The notes under the pieces: generated by a model | Databases searched by the model: none | What the model was told of the DNA's origin: nothing | Seen by the model: only the letters and a program-made list of their open reading frames with translations | Made by a program: the position numbers and the translations under genes | Origin: Oegoconia quadripuncta | Lineage: Eukaryota > Arthropoda > Insecta > Lepidoptera > Autostichidae | NCBI GenBank assembly: GCA_949316235.1 | Contig: OX438751.1 | Span: forward strand, 8,022,413-8,086,412 | Length of the DNA: 64,000 nt | Reading direction: 5' to 3' | Shown here: positions 11,206 to 31,213 of the stretch, piece after piece | Numbering within the stretch: the stretch's first letter is position 1 | Layout: each line of letters opens with the position of its first letter

Positions 11206-11600
11206 ACCTGTTTGGTGTACCTAGTGGTTAGAAACTCTGACCACTGTGCCAAATGGTCGCGGGTACGAATGCCGCTAGGGGCATATATTTGTGTGATGAA
11301 TATGGACATGTGTACCCGAGTTATGGATGTTTTCATTTATCTTCTTCTTCTTTTCGTGTCGAGGCAAGTTTCAAATTTTATTGGACCAAAACTTAGCCAC
11401 TCTAACAGCACTGTCTGTGGCGTTAAGGAGGTCGTCAAAGGTGCAGCTGTCAGGACACCTTTTCATTTATAATAAGTATTTATTTACAAAAAATAGATAT
11501 TTATGTAGTATATCAATCATCTGGTATCCACAACACAAGCCTATAGCTGCTTACTGTGGAACTAGATGGCGCTGTGTGTGTCTAAGGATATTTATTTATT
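11206..11600 (+). mobile_element. tRNA-derived SINE, copy 2, interrupted
   Basis: Plus-oriented copy of the SINE at 9725-10016: head CTGTTTGGTGTACCTAGTGG, a decayed B-box GGGTACGAATGCCGC, body and AT-rich tail ending near TATTTATTTATT. It is split by a second retroposon at 11341-11459. Confidence 0.8.
11341..11459 (-). mobile_element. Short retroposon nested in the SINE, with an 11-bp target duplication
   Basis: TTTTCATTTAT occurs immediately before (11330-11340) and again after (11460-11470) this 119-bp insert, whereas SINE copy 1 has the site once. On the minus strand the insert ends in (AAG)n, as expected for the 3' tail of a retroposon inserted by target-primed reverse transcription. Only the 3' end is present. 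Confidence 0.8.
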
Positions 11601-11644
11601 ATTTTTTGTAAGCAATCCAATTCACCACCTATATAGGTACACAG

Positions 11645-11853
11645 AATCTTACTAATATTATAAATGCGGAAGTTTGGATGTTTGTTTGTTTGTTGCTCAA
11701 TCACGGCGAAAAACCTGAACGGATTTGGATGAAATTTGGGTTATATATTTTTTATCCCGATAAAGTGAGTAGTTCCGGTGGGATAAACAAATTAACCATA
11801 TCCACGATAAAGTTATTCCATGCAAGCGAAGCCGTGGGCGGAAAGCTAGTAAG
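11645..11853 (+). repeat. Common lepidopteran interspersed repeat (family H)
   Basis: Starts ACTAATATTATAAATGCGGA with a GTTTG tract, then CTCAATCACGGCGAAAAACC, and ends GAAGCCGTGGGCGGAAAGCT. Fragments of the same family occur at 5287-5420 (minus), 13870-13975 (minus), 18530-18722 and 46985-47100. The class was not determined. Confidence 0.65.
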
Positions 11854-12834
11854 TAATAAATAAATTTCATTAGACTACAGACTTCTAAATAGCAGGCACA
11901 CACATGCACACAGCGTTTTGTCAGACAGAATTAATATTAAATAAGAAAAACAACTACTAAATTATAACTTACTCTTATTGCAATCTTCGCAACTCTTTAG
12001 AATATTTCTGTTCATATCAGTATAAATCAGCTGTCTTGACAAATGTATTTCGAGGAAACCTCAAATATCTGAACTAAATACCTACCTATTGAATTTTGAT
12101 ATGTCACTTAAAAAAATGGATACTAAAATTGTTTCATTTTCCTTGCATACTCTTCCGAATACATTAGCTCTTGTGACTCTTATTTTCCTTAGCCCTACAG
12201 GTGTAATTGATGAGACCAAGTGACTCGCAAATGGCGAAAACCATCATGTGCTCCAAATATCGCAATAAGTTTCGTGTGAAAGAAGCCCATGCAATGCACT
12301 ATCGTTTCTTTCCCTTTCCCTCTAAGCCGCGTGCATATGTAGTACCTCACTATAAATTGGAAATTTTGAAAACCACCAAGAAAACAAGTGATTAAAACAA
12401 AACGGCTGAACCGATTTTGATAAAACATGTCTATGAACCACCGTTACAAAACCTGCTTTCAAATCGGTTCACCCGTTTAATGGTATGGTGCCACATACAG
12501 ACACACACACATTTTCAATTTATCGTTTTCTCTATTGTGTTGCAATTTTCTTGCTATTATTATTGTTACTTTTGTTGGTGATAACACCATAAGGATTGGT
12601 ATCAAATAAATATGTCTAAGTTATGTAGCTAACAAAAGCTGTTTGTATGTAAACGCTTTATAGTACTTTTTAAAATGTACAAAATTATTATCAAATATTT
12701 GTCATTCGTGGCGGTTACTGTCGACGTCACGAACCACGACCACAAGAAATTCGTGTGCCACGATCGAACAAATCGGTTGTAATCATATGAAAATGAACTA
12801 GGTAACTATACGTTAGGTCGTTTACTTACACAAA
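11854..12834. other. Gene-free stretch with repeat pieces
   Basis: No gene is supported. AACGGCTGAACCGATTTTGA at about 12400 and AAATCGGTTCACCCGTTTAA at about 12460 are typical retroelement 3'-region strings. The ORF at 12207-12395 has no protein-like features. Confidence 0.4.
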
Positions 12835-12992
12835 GTCTCCAAAGGCCGTATTTTGTTAAATCGATCTAGAGTTTGAGATCGTGTCTCAGTCTCAATACTA
12901 TTTTTATACTGTTTTAATATGCAACAGATTCTCAAGCGTCAACTTAAGGTCATCTCAATCTTGAGAACGGTTTATTAATACGGGTCTAAGGG
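12835..12992. mobile_element. Foldback-type repeat (family G), fragment
   Basis: GGCCGTATTTTGTTAAATCG at the left and TTGAGAACGGTTTATTAATA with CGGGTCTAA at the right, with TCTCAGTCTCAA-type repeats between. The larger cluster at 37268-37797 carries the same ends. It looks like a non-autonomous DNA transposon; the superfamily is not assigned. Confidence 0.55.
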
Positions 12993-15900
12993 TCCTAAAG
13001 TTGACTCTACACTTACTTACATTTAATTATTGATTCCAATGGCAACTCGCCAAAAACATCCTCATTTCCACACATAAACTGGACACCAATAATGTGTCTA
13101 GGTATTTGTATTTATTGTATATATGTATTTATTTACTATTTCTATATTTAATATTTTCTGTAATTTGGCATAAAGACTCAATTTTAATTTTTTCCTGAGT
13201 TGTGAGGTTTAGGTAGAGAATAGTAGTTCTCTACCTAACCCTATGGGTAACTTTTTTTTTATTTATGCACAACGGGTTGGTACTTGACCTCAATCACACC
13301 TGATGTTAAGTGAAGATGAGGTCGAAGGTGGAACACTCTTTATGGAATAAGTCAGCCGTTGCACGATTTAACTTTTATTTTAAACTCATGTAAGTATCTA
13401 TGTTCTACAATAAACTCAGTACAATAAAGAGTTTACAACTAAATCAAAAAGTGATAAGAATATCTGCTCATTTCAAAAAATTCTAATAATATAGAAAATT
13501 ATAGTAACCTACTGCCACGGAAACAATTGAATAGCTACACACTGATTACGGCTTATGATATGAACGAGATCGTTAACCATATACATAGGAAAGGCAAATG
13601 AGTGCAAATCGTGTCATGTCTATCAAGCTTGAAAGCTAGGGCGATGCGCTCACTCATGCAATGATTCCTATCTGTGCATTAAACTATGCTATCTCTCGTA
13701 TTGTGCATTGATGCAATGATGTTCAGTCGGCCACTCGAATTATTCTTTGTAACGACTGTATACCGCCTGTCAAAATTTTGTTTTCGACCAATTGTCACAA
13801 ACCATGTTCAGTAACTTCGTTGAATTAAGTTATTGAGACTTTAATTTCGGAAGGTACCTATATAAGTTCATTATCCTATATTTCATCCAAATCCGTTCAT
13901 CCGTTTTGCCGTGATTGAGCAACAAACAATCATCCAAACTTTCGCAAATAATATAATAATAATATTAGTTAGATTATCTACTTAAGGAATTATAAGGAAA
14001 GCATACTCTACCTAGGTACTACATCTAAAATAGGCTAGGCTTGTGGTAGATAGGTAGAGGAAAGCTGGTATAATACAGACATTCCGTCTAGTAAAGAGAT
14101 CAGAGGACCACTAATAGGTATCAATTCGCAAAATAGAGTCAAAATGCAATTTGTACGATGCTAATTATGTACCTAACTGTAAATGAGGCTTAAATAAAGA
14201 TTATTGTGGTTGTTCTAAAATACCTCCTATTCTGGACCGGTGAAGCTCGTCATATCTTAAACCTACGACTTGGGAGCTGTGGTCACATTATAAGGTATCA
14301 TCATGGGTGTACCCAGCGTTTACTTACGGGTGGGGAATAAAAATTAAGGAAAACAAAGCAAACTCAAAGTATGCCTACGGGCGGAACATATCGGTAATAA
14401 ATTTACTGTGATTCACAATAAATGATATTGATTGATTGATTTTACAAAAACAATGAAAATCTTTGTTAATTTGTCGATGCACTTCAAATTTTATTACATA
14501 TACGAGTATTGCGAGCGGAATCGACGTGCGAAAGGGGGAAATAATTCTTTTATTTGCGATGGATCTCTACAAAGTAAGACCTAAAATTAATAAAATTAAT
14601 AAATAAATAAATTAATAAATATCCTTGACATACACACAGCGCCATCTAGTTGAATCAATAAATTATTTTAATTAATAATTTATTTATTTTGTAACATAAT
14701 AATATACGTAAATATTTAGTTTCAAGTAAGGGTGGAGGATGTGGTAGACACCCACCTTGCCCCACCGTGGGTACGCCCATGGTATCATTGGAAAAATAGA
14801 AAACCGCACAGACCGAACATGTTGAAAGCCAACAGCGTTTCAGTTATAACAACATTTTAGTGGTTAGATAGCGAACATTAGGTAATGTTCAAATTGTAAA
14901 TAACGGAATCATTATGTATGTAGGTAGTTCACTAGCTTTTCCAGCGGACTCGCTCACGTGGAATGCTTGGAACTCGAAAAACATGGTACCGTTTGAATAA
15001 CTACTTACTCAACATACAAGTAGGGTAGGCGAAATCCGGAAGTGTGATACATTTATAAATATTATACTAGTTCATTTTTGAATTAGGTGTTAAGTTCCTA
15101 TGCGCTTTGTGAAAGATCTGCATATTGGTAAAGTGTAGACTACATATAGGGAACTGTATAGGTACCTACAGCGAGATGGGTACAGTATGTGGAAGTCTGA
15201 AACTTAAGATAGAGAAATTTGTTCTAAAGACCCTTTCGTCGATTGGAGTGTTGAGAAAAACTGAGCTTAAAGATTAAAAAAAAACTTATAAACGACTCGA
15301 GAATCGAACCCAGTCATTTTCCAAAAAAATAATTTATTATGAAAATTTATTGTGTATGTCTATAGTCTTTTTATTTTACATACATTATTTTACTATAGAG
15401 GACATAAATATATTAACAAAAAGAAATAAAAAAAAGAAGGCCCCTGGAACATAAGTTCACGTCATAAGTAGAACACAGTCTTGTTTCAAAATTGAATTTG
15501 TATGTTTTTCTATATCAATATGTCTTATTGTTCTAGATGTCTCCATACTGACCCGTCTCATTTTGTTCACCGTATATATTATGAGGTATGTGAGAGACTG
15601 ATGCAGCAATAGAGAAAGGTTAGGAAATAGCTAAACCCCCGGGTTAGGATAAAACTAAAGGCCACTGAGGGAAAAAAGCAACGTCGATTTTGCAATTTGA
15701 AAAAAAAAAACTTTTACATTATTTACCTTATTCAAGGCAGACATAATTCTGAATTGTATATGACAAAAATTACACAACTTTGAATATTCGGAGATACAAT
15801 TCGGACGTTCAGAAAAATTATGTAGGTAGAGATAATCAAATGGCGATGATGCAACACTATCTCACTCCATAATCTAAGTATTAGGGTATCACCATCACCA

Positions 15901-16471
15901 AACACAACCTCGTTATCTTACATTACTAATAGCATCATACAAGAATTTACCACTTCAAAGCTGATACATTTAAACAGAACGGTAACTTCTCTGAGCCACA
16001 GAATTATGCAACGAACAAACTATGCTCACTTTTGGAATAATCCCTGGACTAGCGTGGCTTGTGGTAGCCGATCACGGACTGGGATGCGAAGTCGTTTTTC
16101 GCATGTAAACAACCAGACTTTCGGTTCACAGCTCGATGCGCACCAAGTAACTTATCTTTCACCATTGTGGCGCGTGCCGCCTCAAGCACCTTCCGTGCTC
16201 TTTAGAGTAGACGCGCAGCTAGGCAGATATTGCCTAAATATTGTGCGATCCTATCCTACTATTTATTTAAAAATGTAATCCCCGAAAGTCATGTATGTTA
16301 TCACGCAAGTACACCAAAAACTAAGTTTAACTAAATGTTTTTAAAACGGCTTAAACGATTTTCATCAAAAATGACTGACAACCTGTCCCCTCGTTTAGTC
16401 TATAATATATAAGAAAATTCGCACTTAAATCGCACCACACGCTATTGAGACACTTCCGGACAAAAATTGGA
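12993..16471. other. Gene-free stretch with scattered repeat fragments
   Basis: No gene is supported over about 3.5 kb. Contents: a repeat at 13245-13340 (GGTACTTGACCTCAATCACA; relatives at 34874, 43600 minus and 56645); a minus family H fragment at 13870-13975; an AATAAATA tract plus SINE-tail-like sequence at 14585-14650; a tRNA-B-box-like string GAATCGAACCC at about 15302; and a GC-richer block at 16000-16280 of unknown nature. Confidence 0.45.
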
Positions 16472-16700
16472 TATACAGGGTGAAATTTAATTCGTGTAAT
16501 TCCTGTTTTCTTGTGACTCCACTCCTGATTACGAACATCTTTCTCCTAGGAACCATAGCCGAATTCAGCCAAAAATAGTTGGACTTCAATACAAAGGTGG
16601 TTTCAGAATGTTTTACTTTGTATGGGTAATCGAATTTTTTTTTGTACGATTTCAACTATGGGTGCTTGGAGAAAGGAAAAGTGGCGTCACCAGTACTGAG
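16472..16700. mobile_element. Inverted-repeat element, family A copy 2 (right end lost)
   Basis: The left end ATACAGGGTGAAATTTAATT matches copy 1, as do ATTACGAACATCTTT and GGTGGTTTCAGAATG. After GTGGCGTCACCAGTA at about 16695 the similarity stops, so the right terminus is deleted or replaced. Confidence 0.7.
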
Positions 16701-17515
16701 TACAACATCGTCGTCAAACACATTAAATCAGTCGTTTTTCGTTGGGGATTAAATAAAGCAGCGCCCTATCGAATGTTTAAGGAGGAGGAGGAAAGTTTAT
16801 CGAATGTTTACATACATCACAGTATATGTAAACGTATAGTAACACATCAACATTCTAACCAATTCTCTGCTGGTCCTAATTTCAAGGTCTTTCAAGAGCC
16901 TCTTTCGTTCAAGAGCGCAGCCACGCTGGGGCGACGCTGGTTTGGCGACATGCAACTTCCTGACATCTTGCATTATATATAAGTTTTTATTTTCTAACAA
17001 ATATAAACTAAGTTTGTTAATGTTACATTTAGAAAATAGTTTATTACAGTTATTTGCAATTCAATTCATATACTTAATGTATTTACATTTAGATGATATA
17101 GAAGAGGGAGCCCTCCTGACACTCCTTTGTCTATAGTATATACCTACTATAAAATCGAAAATAAACTTTTTTTAAATAAAGTTTTTTCATTTTTACCTAT
17201 TCGAAAATTGATCTTTGTCAAATTGCAAAAAAAGGAATTCGTAACGTCATACATAATATAATCATGATTAAATCTTGCGATGTACTTAACAAGGAAGCGT
17301 GCGAGTACGCGCTTGGACAATAAAATTGACATGTTCGTGTACCTACTTAATTGTTCAATTTGAATCAGATCGTTTTGTGACTATGTACGATTACAATAGT
17401 GAATTGCAATAAAGTAACCAAGTACTTATACTACTACATATAATTTTGATTCCTTATTGTATTTTCACTTTAGAACCCCACTACTACTGATGACTTTATG
17501 GCTGTATGATGGACA
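16701..17515. other. Gene-free AT-rich stretch
   Basis: No gene is supported. ORFs at 16608-16982 and 16797-17000 overlap the family A element or each other in opposite directions and have no recognisable domain. Confidence 0.4.
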
Positions 17516-17945
17516 TATACATTCTTTACCTATGAAATTGGTGTTTTTTTTCTTCGTTAATCATATGTACCAATTTTTGCAATTTTCAAAGCTATATGCA
17601 AATTTTTTTTTATTTTGAAAATGGAATATTATTTCAAGGGTTCACATGAAATATTTTTTAATTTCTGGGCTAAATCACATAATAAAAAAAAAATTACAGA
17701 GCTCTTTTCATGTGCTTCCCATAATCATTTCTCAGATTCGCTGAAACTTTTATAAAGCGGTTACTTTTAAAAATTAACGCTGCCTATACTTAACTTAATG
17801 TTATCCGATAATACACACAAAGTTTAGCTAAATTTGGATTTGCCGTTCCCAAAAAAAAAAACAAAAATGTTTGTATGGAGAAAACAGTCTTATTGAAATT
17901 CTTCATAGAAAACGCCAATTTCATAGGTAAGGTCCTAATATATTT
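17516..17945. mobile_element. Inverted-repeat element, family B copy 2
   Basis: Ends TTTACCTATGAAATTGGTG and CGCCAATTTCATAGGTAAGG. The interior is the reverse complement of copy 1 (for example TTCTTCGTTAATCATATGTA here against ACATATGATTAACGAAGAAA there), so the two copies are in opposite orientation 11 kb apart. Confidence 0.72.
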
Positions 17946-18384
17946 ATTTGACACGACACTATAACAGTAACAATATTAATAATAACAAGAAAATTACAAC
18001 AGTATACAGAAAACAGTAAGATTTTGAAATGCGGTGAGGGCAGTGTGATGGCGAAAATGGACTCCATCTCAGCATATGCTATAGCAATTTGGTACAGCGT
18101 TGGTTTTCACAGGAGCTTAACGTCAAGAGCCTCCGATGCGATTCGGACCGTTCTACTATTAGTTATACATAACTAAATGTAACAGTTGCATTAATAATAA
18201 TATATACATATCATAATACACATACATATACATATGTACTGAATATTGATACTGGTAATTTATAATATGTATTATGGAGAAGGAAAGAATATGAAAATCT
18301 ATTCACGCAGTTTGTATCTTCGTCCCTAATTAATACCGCACAACCTACCTATTTCAAATGTACTGTCCTTATACCTAAAGATTG

Positions 18385-18515
18385 CCTGGAAGAGATCGCT
18401 TTTAGTGATAAGGTCGCCAAATTGTACATTCCATTCTTACCACTTTTCTGAAAATGTATGTTCTTTTCTGTTGTGCAATAAAGTGTAACTATTTGTATTG
18501 TATTGTATTGTAAAA
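18385..18515 (+). mobile_element. LINE 3'-end fragment with (GTATT)n tail
   Basis: GCCTGGAAGAGATCGCTTTT, AGTGATAAGGTCGCC, then TTGTGCAATAAAGTGTAACT and three GTATT units. This is the fuller version of the fragment at 4508-4612. The RTE-type assignment is from recall. Confidence 0.55.
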
Positions 18516-18529
18516 TGGGGAAGCAGTAT

Positions 18530-18722
18530 ATTATAAATGCGAAAGTGTTTATGCGTGTATGTATGTATGTTTGTTACCTTTTCACGTCTAAACGGCTGCA
18601 CGGATTTGGGCGTTTGGTTGGTAGACAGATTAGGATTTGGATTAACATGTAGGCAATTATTTTTTTTGCTGAACCGATTTTGATAAAATCTTCCATGAGG
18701 ACGAAGTCGCGGGCGGAAACAT
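18530..18722 (+). repeat. Interspersed repeat family H, diverged copy
   Basis: Begins ATAAATGCGAAAGTG with a TATG/TTTG tract, contains AAACGGCTGCACGGATTTGG and ends ACGAAGTCGCGGGCGGAAAC, the same layout as 11645-11853. Confidence 0.55.
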
Positions 18723-19017
18723 AATATAATTATAAATGCTAAGTGAAATAAAATCTCTAATTAATCTACTCGATGCTTATACTTTGAGCAAGGAAGTTGC
18801 CAGCTCTCGGGTCATCTGTAACGTTGACTAGTTTTGAAATATTTAAAAATATTGCAGTGCACCTGGAGCCCATGGACTTAAAAATATATGTATTGATTAT
18901 GTATACGAAAAGTAAAATAATTTTTAGAGACAGTGACAGACAACTCTTAAATAAGGGACATGACAATAGCCTATCAGGAATGGATTATTAGTAGCGCCGC
19001 TAAAATTTCAACTCCAA

Positions 19018-19360
19018 ATGCAGGAAAAATGTGATAGAGAGCCGATATCCCTGTGTGGATTTAAAAATTTTCAGCTGCATCGGCACCTTCATACACGGTT
19101 CAATCGAGGTAAGACGAGGCAAGTGTATCAACACAAGTGGCATCCCACACTAAAACCCCATACTCCAAAGAACTCAGGATATAGGCCTAGTGTTGCCATT
19201 CCGTTCAAGAACATTGGGTGTGGCAAAGGGGGGGGCAGTACTCTCCTGATAAGAAGGTCCATGGTCTCCAAAATAGTCAACGTCACTTCCGCAAAGGCAC
19301 GTAGCAGATCCAGATGCCTTGACGGAGGTCCACAGCTATGCATACATTTGTGATACCAGA
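19018..19360 (-). pseudogene. Possible decayed LINE coding remnant
   Basis: On the minus strand a 71-codon frame contains CGPPSRHLDLLRAFAEVTLT and related sequence with balanced composition; frame changes and stops limit it. The setting and texture suggest an old retroelement polymerase fragment, but no catalytic motif is present. Confidence 0.3.
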
Positions 19361-19387
19361 AACTACCTGATATAAAAATAAGAGTAG

Positions 19388-19925
19388 CTCTCGAAGCATT
19401 CTCCAGTCCAGCATGATCGCGTGTCGAGCGACTGTCAATAAGGGATCTTTTGAGCGTCGTTGTAGCTTGCTATCTCATAGTTTGAAGGAGACTTTAAGAT
19501 TTTTCTTAAGAGAACAGAAGTGTTATGATTGTAGAGTAACATCAGAAATTATTGCGAATCCCAATCCAAATATGACTGATGGGATGGGTCGCTTGAAGCA
19601 AGGCTCCTTTGGACAAATAATTATGTATTGTTCCCAACTGTGACCATTATATCATTGTCTATTGATAATAAAGCACTCTCAAGTCTAGCATGATCGCATG
19701 TCGAGCTACTGTCGTTAAGGGATCTTTCGAACGTCGTTGAGGCCTGCTATCTCATAATTTGAAGGAGACTCTATAGTATTTTTTTAAGATAACAGCAGTG
19801 TTTTGAAAGTAGAGCAATTTTTGCGAATCCCAATCCAACTATGTCTGATGGGATGGGTCGCTTAACGCCTCCTTTGGACAAAAAAAATGTATTGTTCCCA
19901 ACTGTGACCATCATTTCATCGCCTA
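19388..19925. repeat. Diverged tandem duplication, two units of about 280 bp
   Basis: Unit 1 (from about 19388) and unit 2 (from about 19668) share, in the same order, CATGATCGCGTGTCGAGC / CATGATCGCATGTCGAGC, AAGGGATCTTTT / AAGGGATCTTTC, GAATCCCAATCCAA, TGATGGGATGGGTCGCTT and ATGTATTGTTCCCAACTGTG. Unit 2 has small deletions. No third unit is seen. Confidence 0.8.
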
Positions 19926-20017
19926 TATTATGCAAATTTTGTATCAAACAGGTAATTTTTGATGTTCGGTGATGGTAGTTATATTAAGTATAAAATATTA
20001 AACGACGCAATAAAGTT

Positions 20018-21944
20018 AAAATCAAAATCAAAATCAAAATCAAAATCAAAATCAAAATCAAAATCAAAATCAAAATCAAAAAATGCTTTATTTTGTAGGT
20101 ACACAGGGTACACTTAAAATAGTCAGATTTTACATTTTTAAAGCTACTGCTTGTTCAAAAGGCAATTTTCCCCTGAGAAGAACAAGCAAGAAACTCGAGA
20201 GGTCGCTCTTTTTAAAAAAAGGTTTTTATATTACAAATTATTATTTTATATTATAATATTTCATTATTAATTGTGAAATAGCCTGGTTATGCGAACGGGC
20301 TGGTTATGTCCATGATTGTTTATCATCTAAATAATCTGATATTTTATAATATGCTTTCTTAATAAGTTTCTGTTTTATAGTATCTTTAAATTTATTGAAA
20401 GGAAGATTTTGTATATCAACAGGAACTTTATTGAAAAAGCGTATACATAACCCTTTGAATGAATTACTGACTTTGTGGAGGCGACTTATGTGACCTGCCA
20501 GTTTATCTTTATTTCTTGTATTGACATCATGTTTATCACTATTTTTCCTAAATGATGCTATATTTTTTTTGACATATATTAGATTTTCAAAAATGTACTG
20601 TGACGAAAAGGTTAGAATATTATACTCTTTAAATCTATCTCTAAGTGACACTGCAGGTCTCAATTGATAAATTGCGCGAACGGCTCGTTTTTGTAAAACA
20701 AAGATTGTATTGATATCCGCGGCATTTCCCCACAGCAAGATACCGTAAGACATCAGGCTATGGAAATAACTAAAATATACTAATCTAGCAGTATTTACGT
20801 CCGATATTTGTCTAATTTTTTTGACTGCATACGCTGCAGAGCTGAGCTTCTTCGCCAATTTATGGATATGAGGACCCCATTGTAATTTGGCGTCCAAAGT
20901 AATGCCCAAAAATACAGTGGACTCAACAAGGTCTAGAGTGACATTTTTTATCATTATATTTGTGGGCACCTCCCTGACATTAGGCAGTACAAATTTTACA
21001 CATTTAGTTTTTTTCTCATTCAGTAACAAATTATTTGCCGTAAACCATTCTACTATTTGAGAAATAGCATTGTTCACGTCGTCATAATTTAATTTTAGTC
21101 TATTTACTTTAAACATTACAGAGGTATCGTCAGCAAACAATACTATTTCATGTTTATCGTTTACAAGGTTTGGCAAGTCATTTATGTAAACCAAAAACAA
21201 AAATGGTCCGAGAATGGAGCCTTGTGGGACGCCCATACAGACTGTCGACCCTGACGATGTATTACCACTGATATCAACCCTCTGAACTCGGTTACTCAAA
21301 TAAGAATTCAGAAGGTCGAGAGCTCGGCCGGTTACACCATAATGACGTAATTTCCTGATTAAAGTGTCGTGATGAACGCAATCAAAGGCCTTGGACAAGT
21401 CGCAAAATACTCCTATTGCATCCCGCGCATCTTCCCAAGCCTCAAAAATATATTGTAAGAGCTCGACACCTGCATCGGTTGTCGAGCGGCCCCTTGTAAA
21501 ACCGAATTGTTTATATGACATTAGATTGTTACTGTAAAAATAACTCGATATCTGATTTAATATAATTTTTTCAAAGATTTTGCTGAGAGTCGGTAGTATT
21601 GAAATAGGTCTAAAATTAGAGGGGTCTGATGTACTACCGGCTTTAAATAAAGGTATGACTTTACTGTGCTTCATGAGATCAGGAAATATGCCATCATCAG
21701 TACATTTATTAAAGATATAAGCTAAGTGTGGTGAAATACAATCAATTACGGCACTAATAATTTTTACTGATAAACCGTGAAGGTCGGCAGTTTTTTTCTT
21801 GTCTAAAGAACGAAATGCTTTTAAGATGTCTATAGGACTTACATGATTAAATTTAAAATGGGAGTCACAAATCTCCACATTTTGTTTAAGTAGCGATTCA
21901 GCGAGTGTGGGACATGAATTCAGAGAATTTGTAGTTAATATTGG
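20018..21944 (-). mobile_element. 5'-truncated non-LTR retrotransposon (LINE) with open RT frame
   Basis: On the minus strand an uninterrupted frame runs from about 21944 to the stop at 20304. It encodes RT fingers/palm (FRPISILPTLSKIFEK, SKAFDCVHH), GVPQGSILGPFLF and catalytic LFADDTSVMF, then thumb and a C-terminal extension (LLLWGN, LQKRAVRAI). The endonuclease domain and 5' UTR are missing. The 3' UTR ends in ten perfect AAAATC units (20018-20077 as read on the plus strand). A CR1/Daphne-type clade is likely from the C-terminal sequence and tandem tail, but this is from recall. The open frame suggests recent insertion. Confidence 0.9.
20304..21944 (-). CDS. LINE reverse transcriptase (N-terminally truncated ORF)
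   Basis: About 547 codons are open; no convincing ATG precedes the RT core (the first candidate codon at 21878 is GTG), as expected of a 5'-truncated insertion. Reverse-transcriptase motifs in order: PISILPTLSKIFEK, DLSKAFDCVHH, PQGSILGPFLF, FADD (catalytic aspartates), then LLLNEKKTK and FLGITLD. The insertion is not expected to be translated or to move by itself. It is useful as a sequence-intact reference for this LINE family. Confidence 0.85.
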   Translation of the reverse strand, partial: PILTTNSLNSCPTLAESLLKQNVEICDSHFKFNHVSPIDILKAFRSLDKKKTADLHGLSVKIISAVIDCISPHLAYIFNKCTDDGIFPDLMKHSKVIPLFKAGSTSDPSNFRPISILPTLSKIFEKIILNQISSYFYSNNLMSYKQFGFTRGRSTTDAGVELLQYIFEAWEDARDAIGVFCDLSKAFDCVHHDTLIRKLRHYGVTGRALDLLNSYLSNRVQRVDISGNTSSGSTVCMGVPQGSILGPFLFLVYINDLPNLVNDKHEIVLFADDTSVMFKVNRLKLNYDDVNNAISQIVEWFTANNLLLNEKKTKCVKFVLPNVREVPTNIMIKNVTLDLVESTVFLGITLDAKLQWGPHIHKLAKKLSSAAYAVKKIRQISDVNTARLVYFSYFHSLMSYGILLWGNAADINTIFVLQKRAVRAIYQLRPAVSLRDRFKEYNILTFSSQYIFENLIYVKKNIASFRKNSDKHDVNTRNKDKLAGHISRLHKVSNSFKGLCIRFFNKVPVDIQNLPFNKFKDTIKQKLIKKAYYKISDYLDDKQSWT

Positions 21945-22668
21945 TTAATATGGTTATTAGGTACTACTCGTAGTCTAACCCACCTTATTAGGAAATCAAT
22001 TATCTAAAGTATCGCCTTCCCATGTGCTAATCTAGGTATTTTATATTATGTAATAGCCAACATGGAAAGGATTCATTCATTGCAAATTCGAATAGTTATT
22101 TGCAAATTTTTTGTGAGGTAGGTTTAGGCAGCCGATATTAAATCCGGTTCGCCTTGAAAACGGAGGTGGAGTTAACAAGAAACGTAGAGTATTAATAGCT
22201 TACGAAAATGTTTAGTTACGTATCTACCTCTATACGGAACTCCAGATGTTTTGTAGTTAAGTCGTAACAAAATCAGTTAGGAACACATTGCGACCTAAAT
22301 ACGTGGGTTACTATGCGATATAACTTATCGCGAGTAAGAAACGTAGGTAAATGCCGCGAATTTGAATACTAAGGCTCTACGTTTTAATCTCATGCGGTTG
22401 TGTTTCCGTCTTTATTTAATCGCGAGCCAAACAGTTCAATGTCATGTAAAGCGCGTATTTTAAATTCGGCACGACACACCCACCGTACACACCAATTGTG
22501 TAAACATGCTAATAAGTCTACGAGTTAAGGTTCAATATGGTCACGCCTCTGTCTACGTGCTTGACGTAGACACCGAGTGGCGCGACCAGTTTTTGTCCTA
22601 ACACCAAAGATCTAAGCCTCTTGAATCCAGTTACCTTTTGCACAACCGAGTGATTTATCGTGTTCACG
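21945..22668 (+). promoter_or_regulatory. Upstream region of TDH
   Basis: About 700 bp between the LINE 5' boundary and the TDH start codon. No coding sequence. GC content rises towards 22550 (CACGCCTCTGTCTACGTGC), as expected for a promoter and 5' UTR. A repeated GTCTACGTGC / TGACGTAGAC pair lies at about 22550-22573. No TATA box can be assigned with confidence. Confidence 0.4.

Positions 22669-31213
<8,545 letters not shown>

Noticed and set aside
12207..12395. Short plus-strand ORF starting MMRPSDSQMAK
   Set aside because: Atypical composition, overlapped by an equal ORF on the other strand, no homology recognised, ends in retroelement-type sequence.
20018..20077. AAAATC repeats as a satellite or CRISPR-like array
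   Set aside because: There are no spacers, and the tract is exactly at the 3' end of a LINE, so it is the element's tail.
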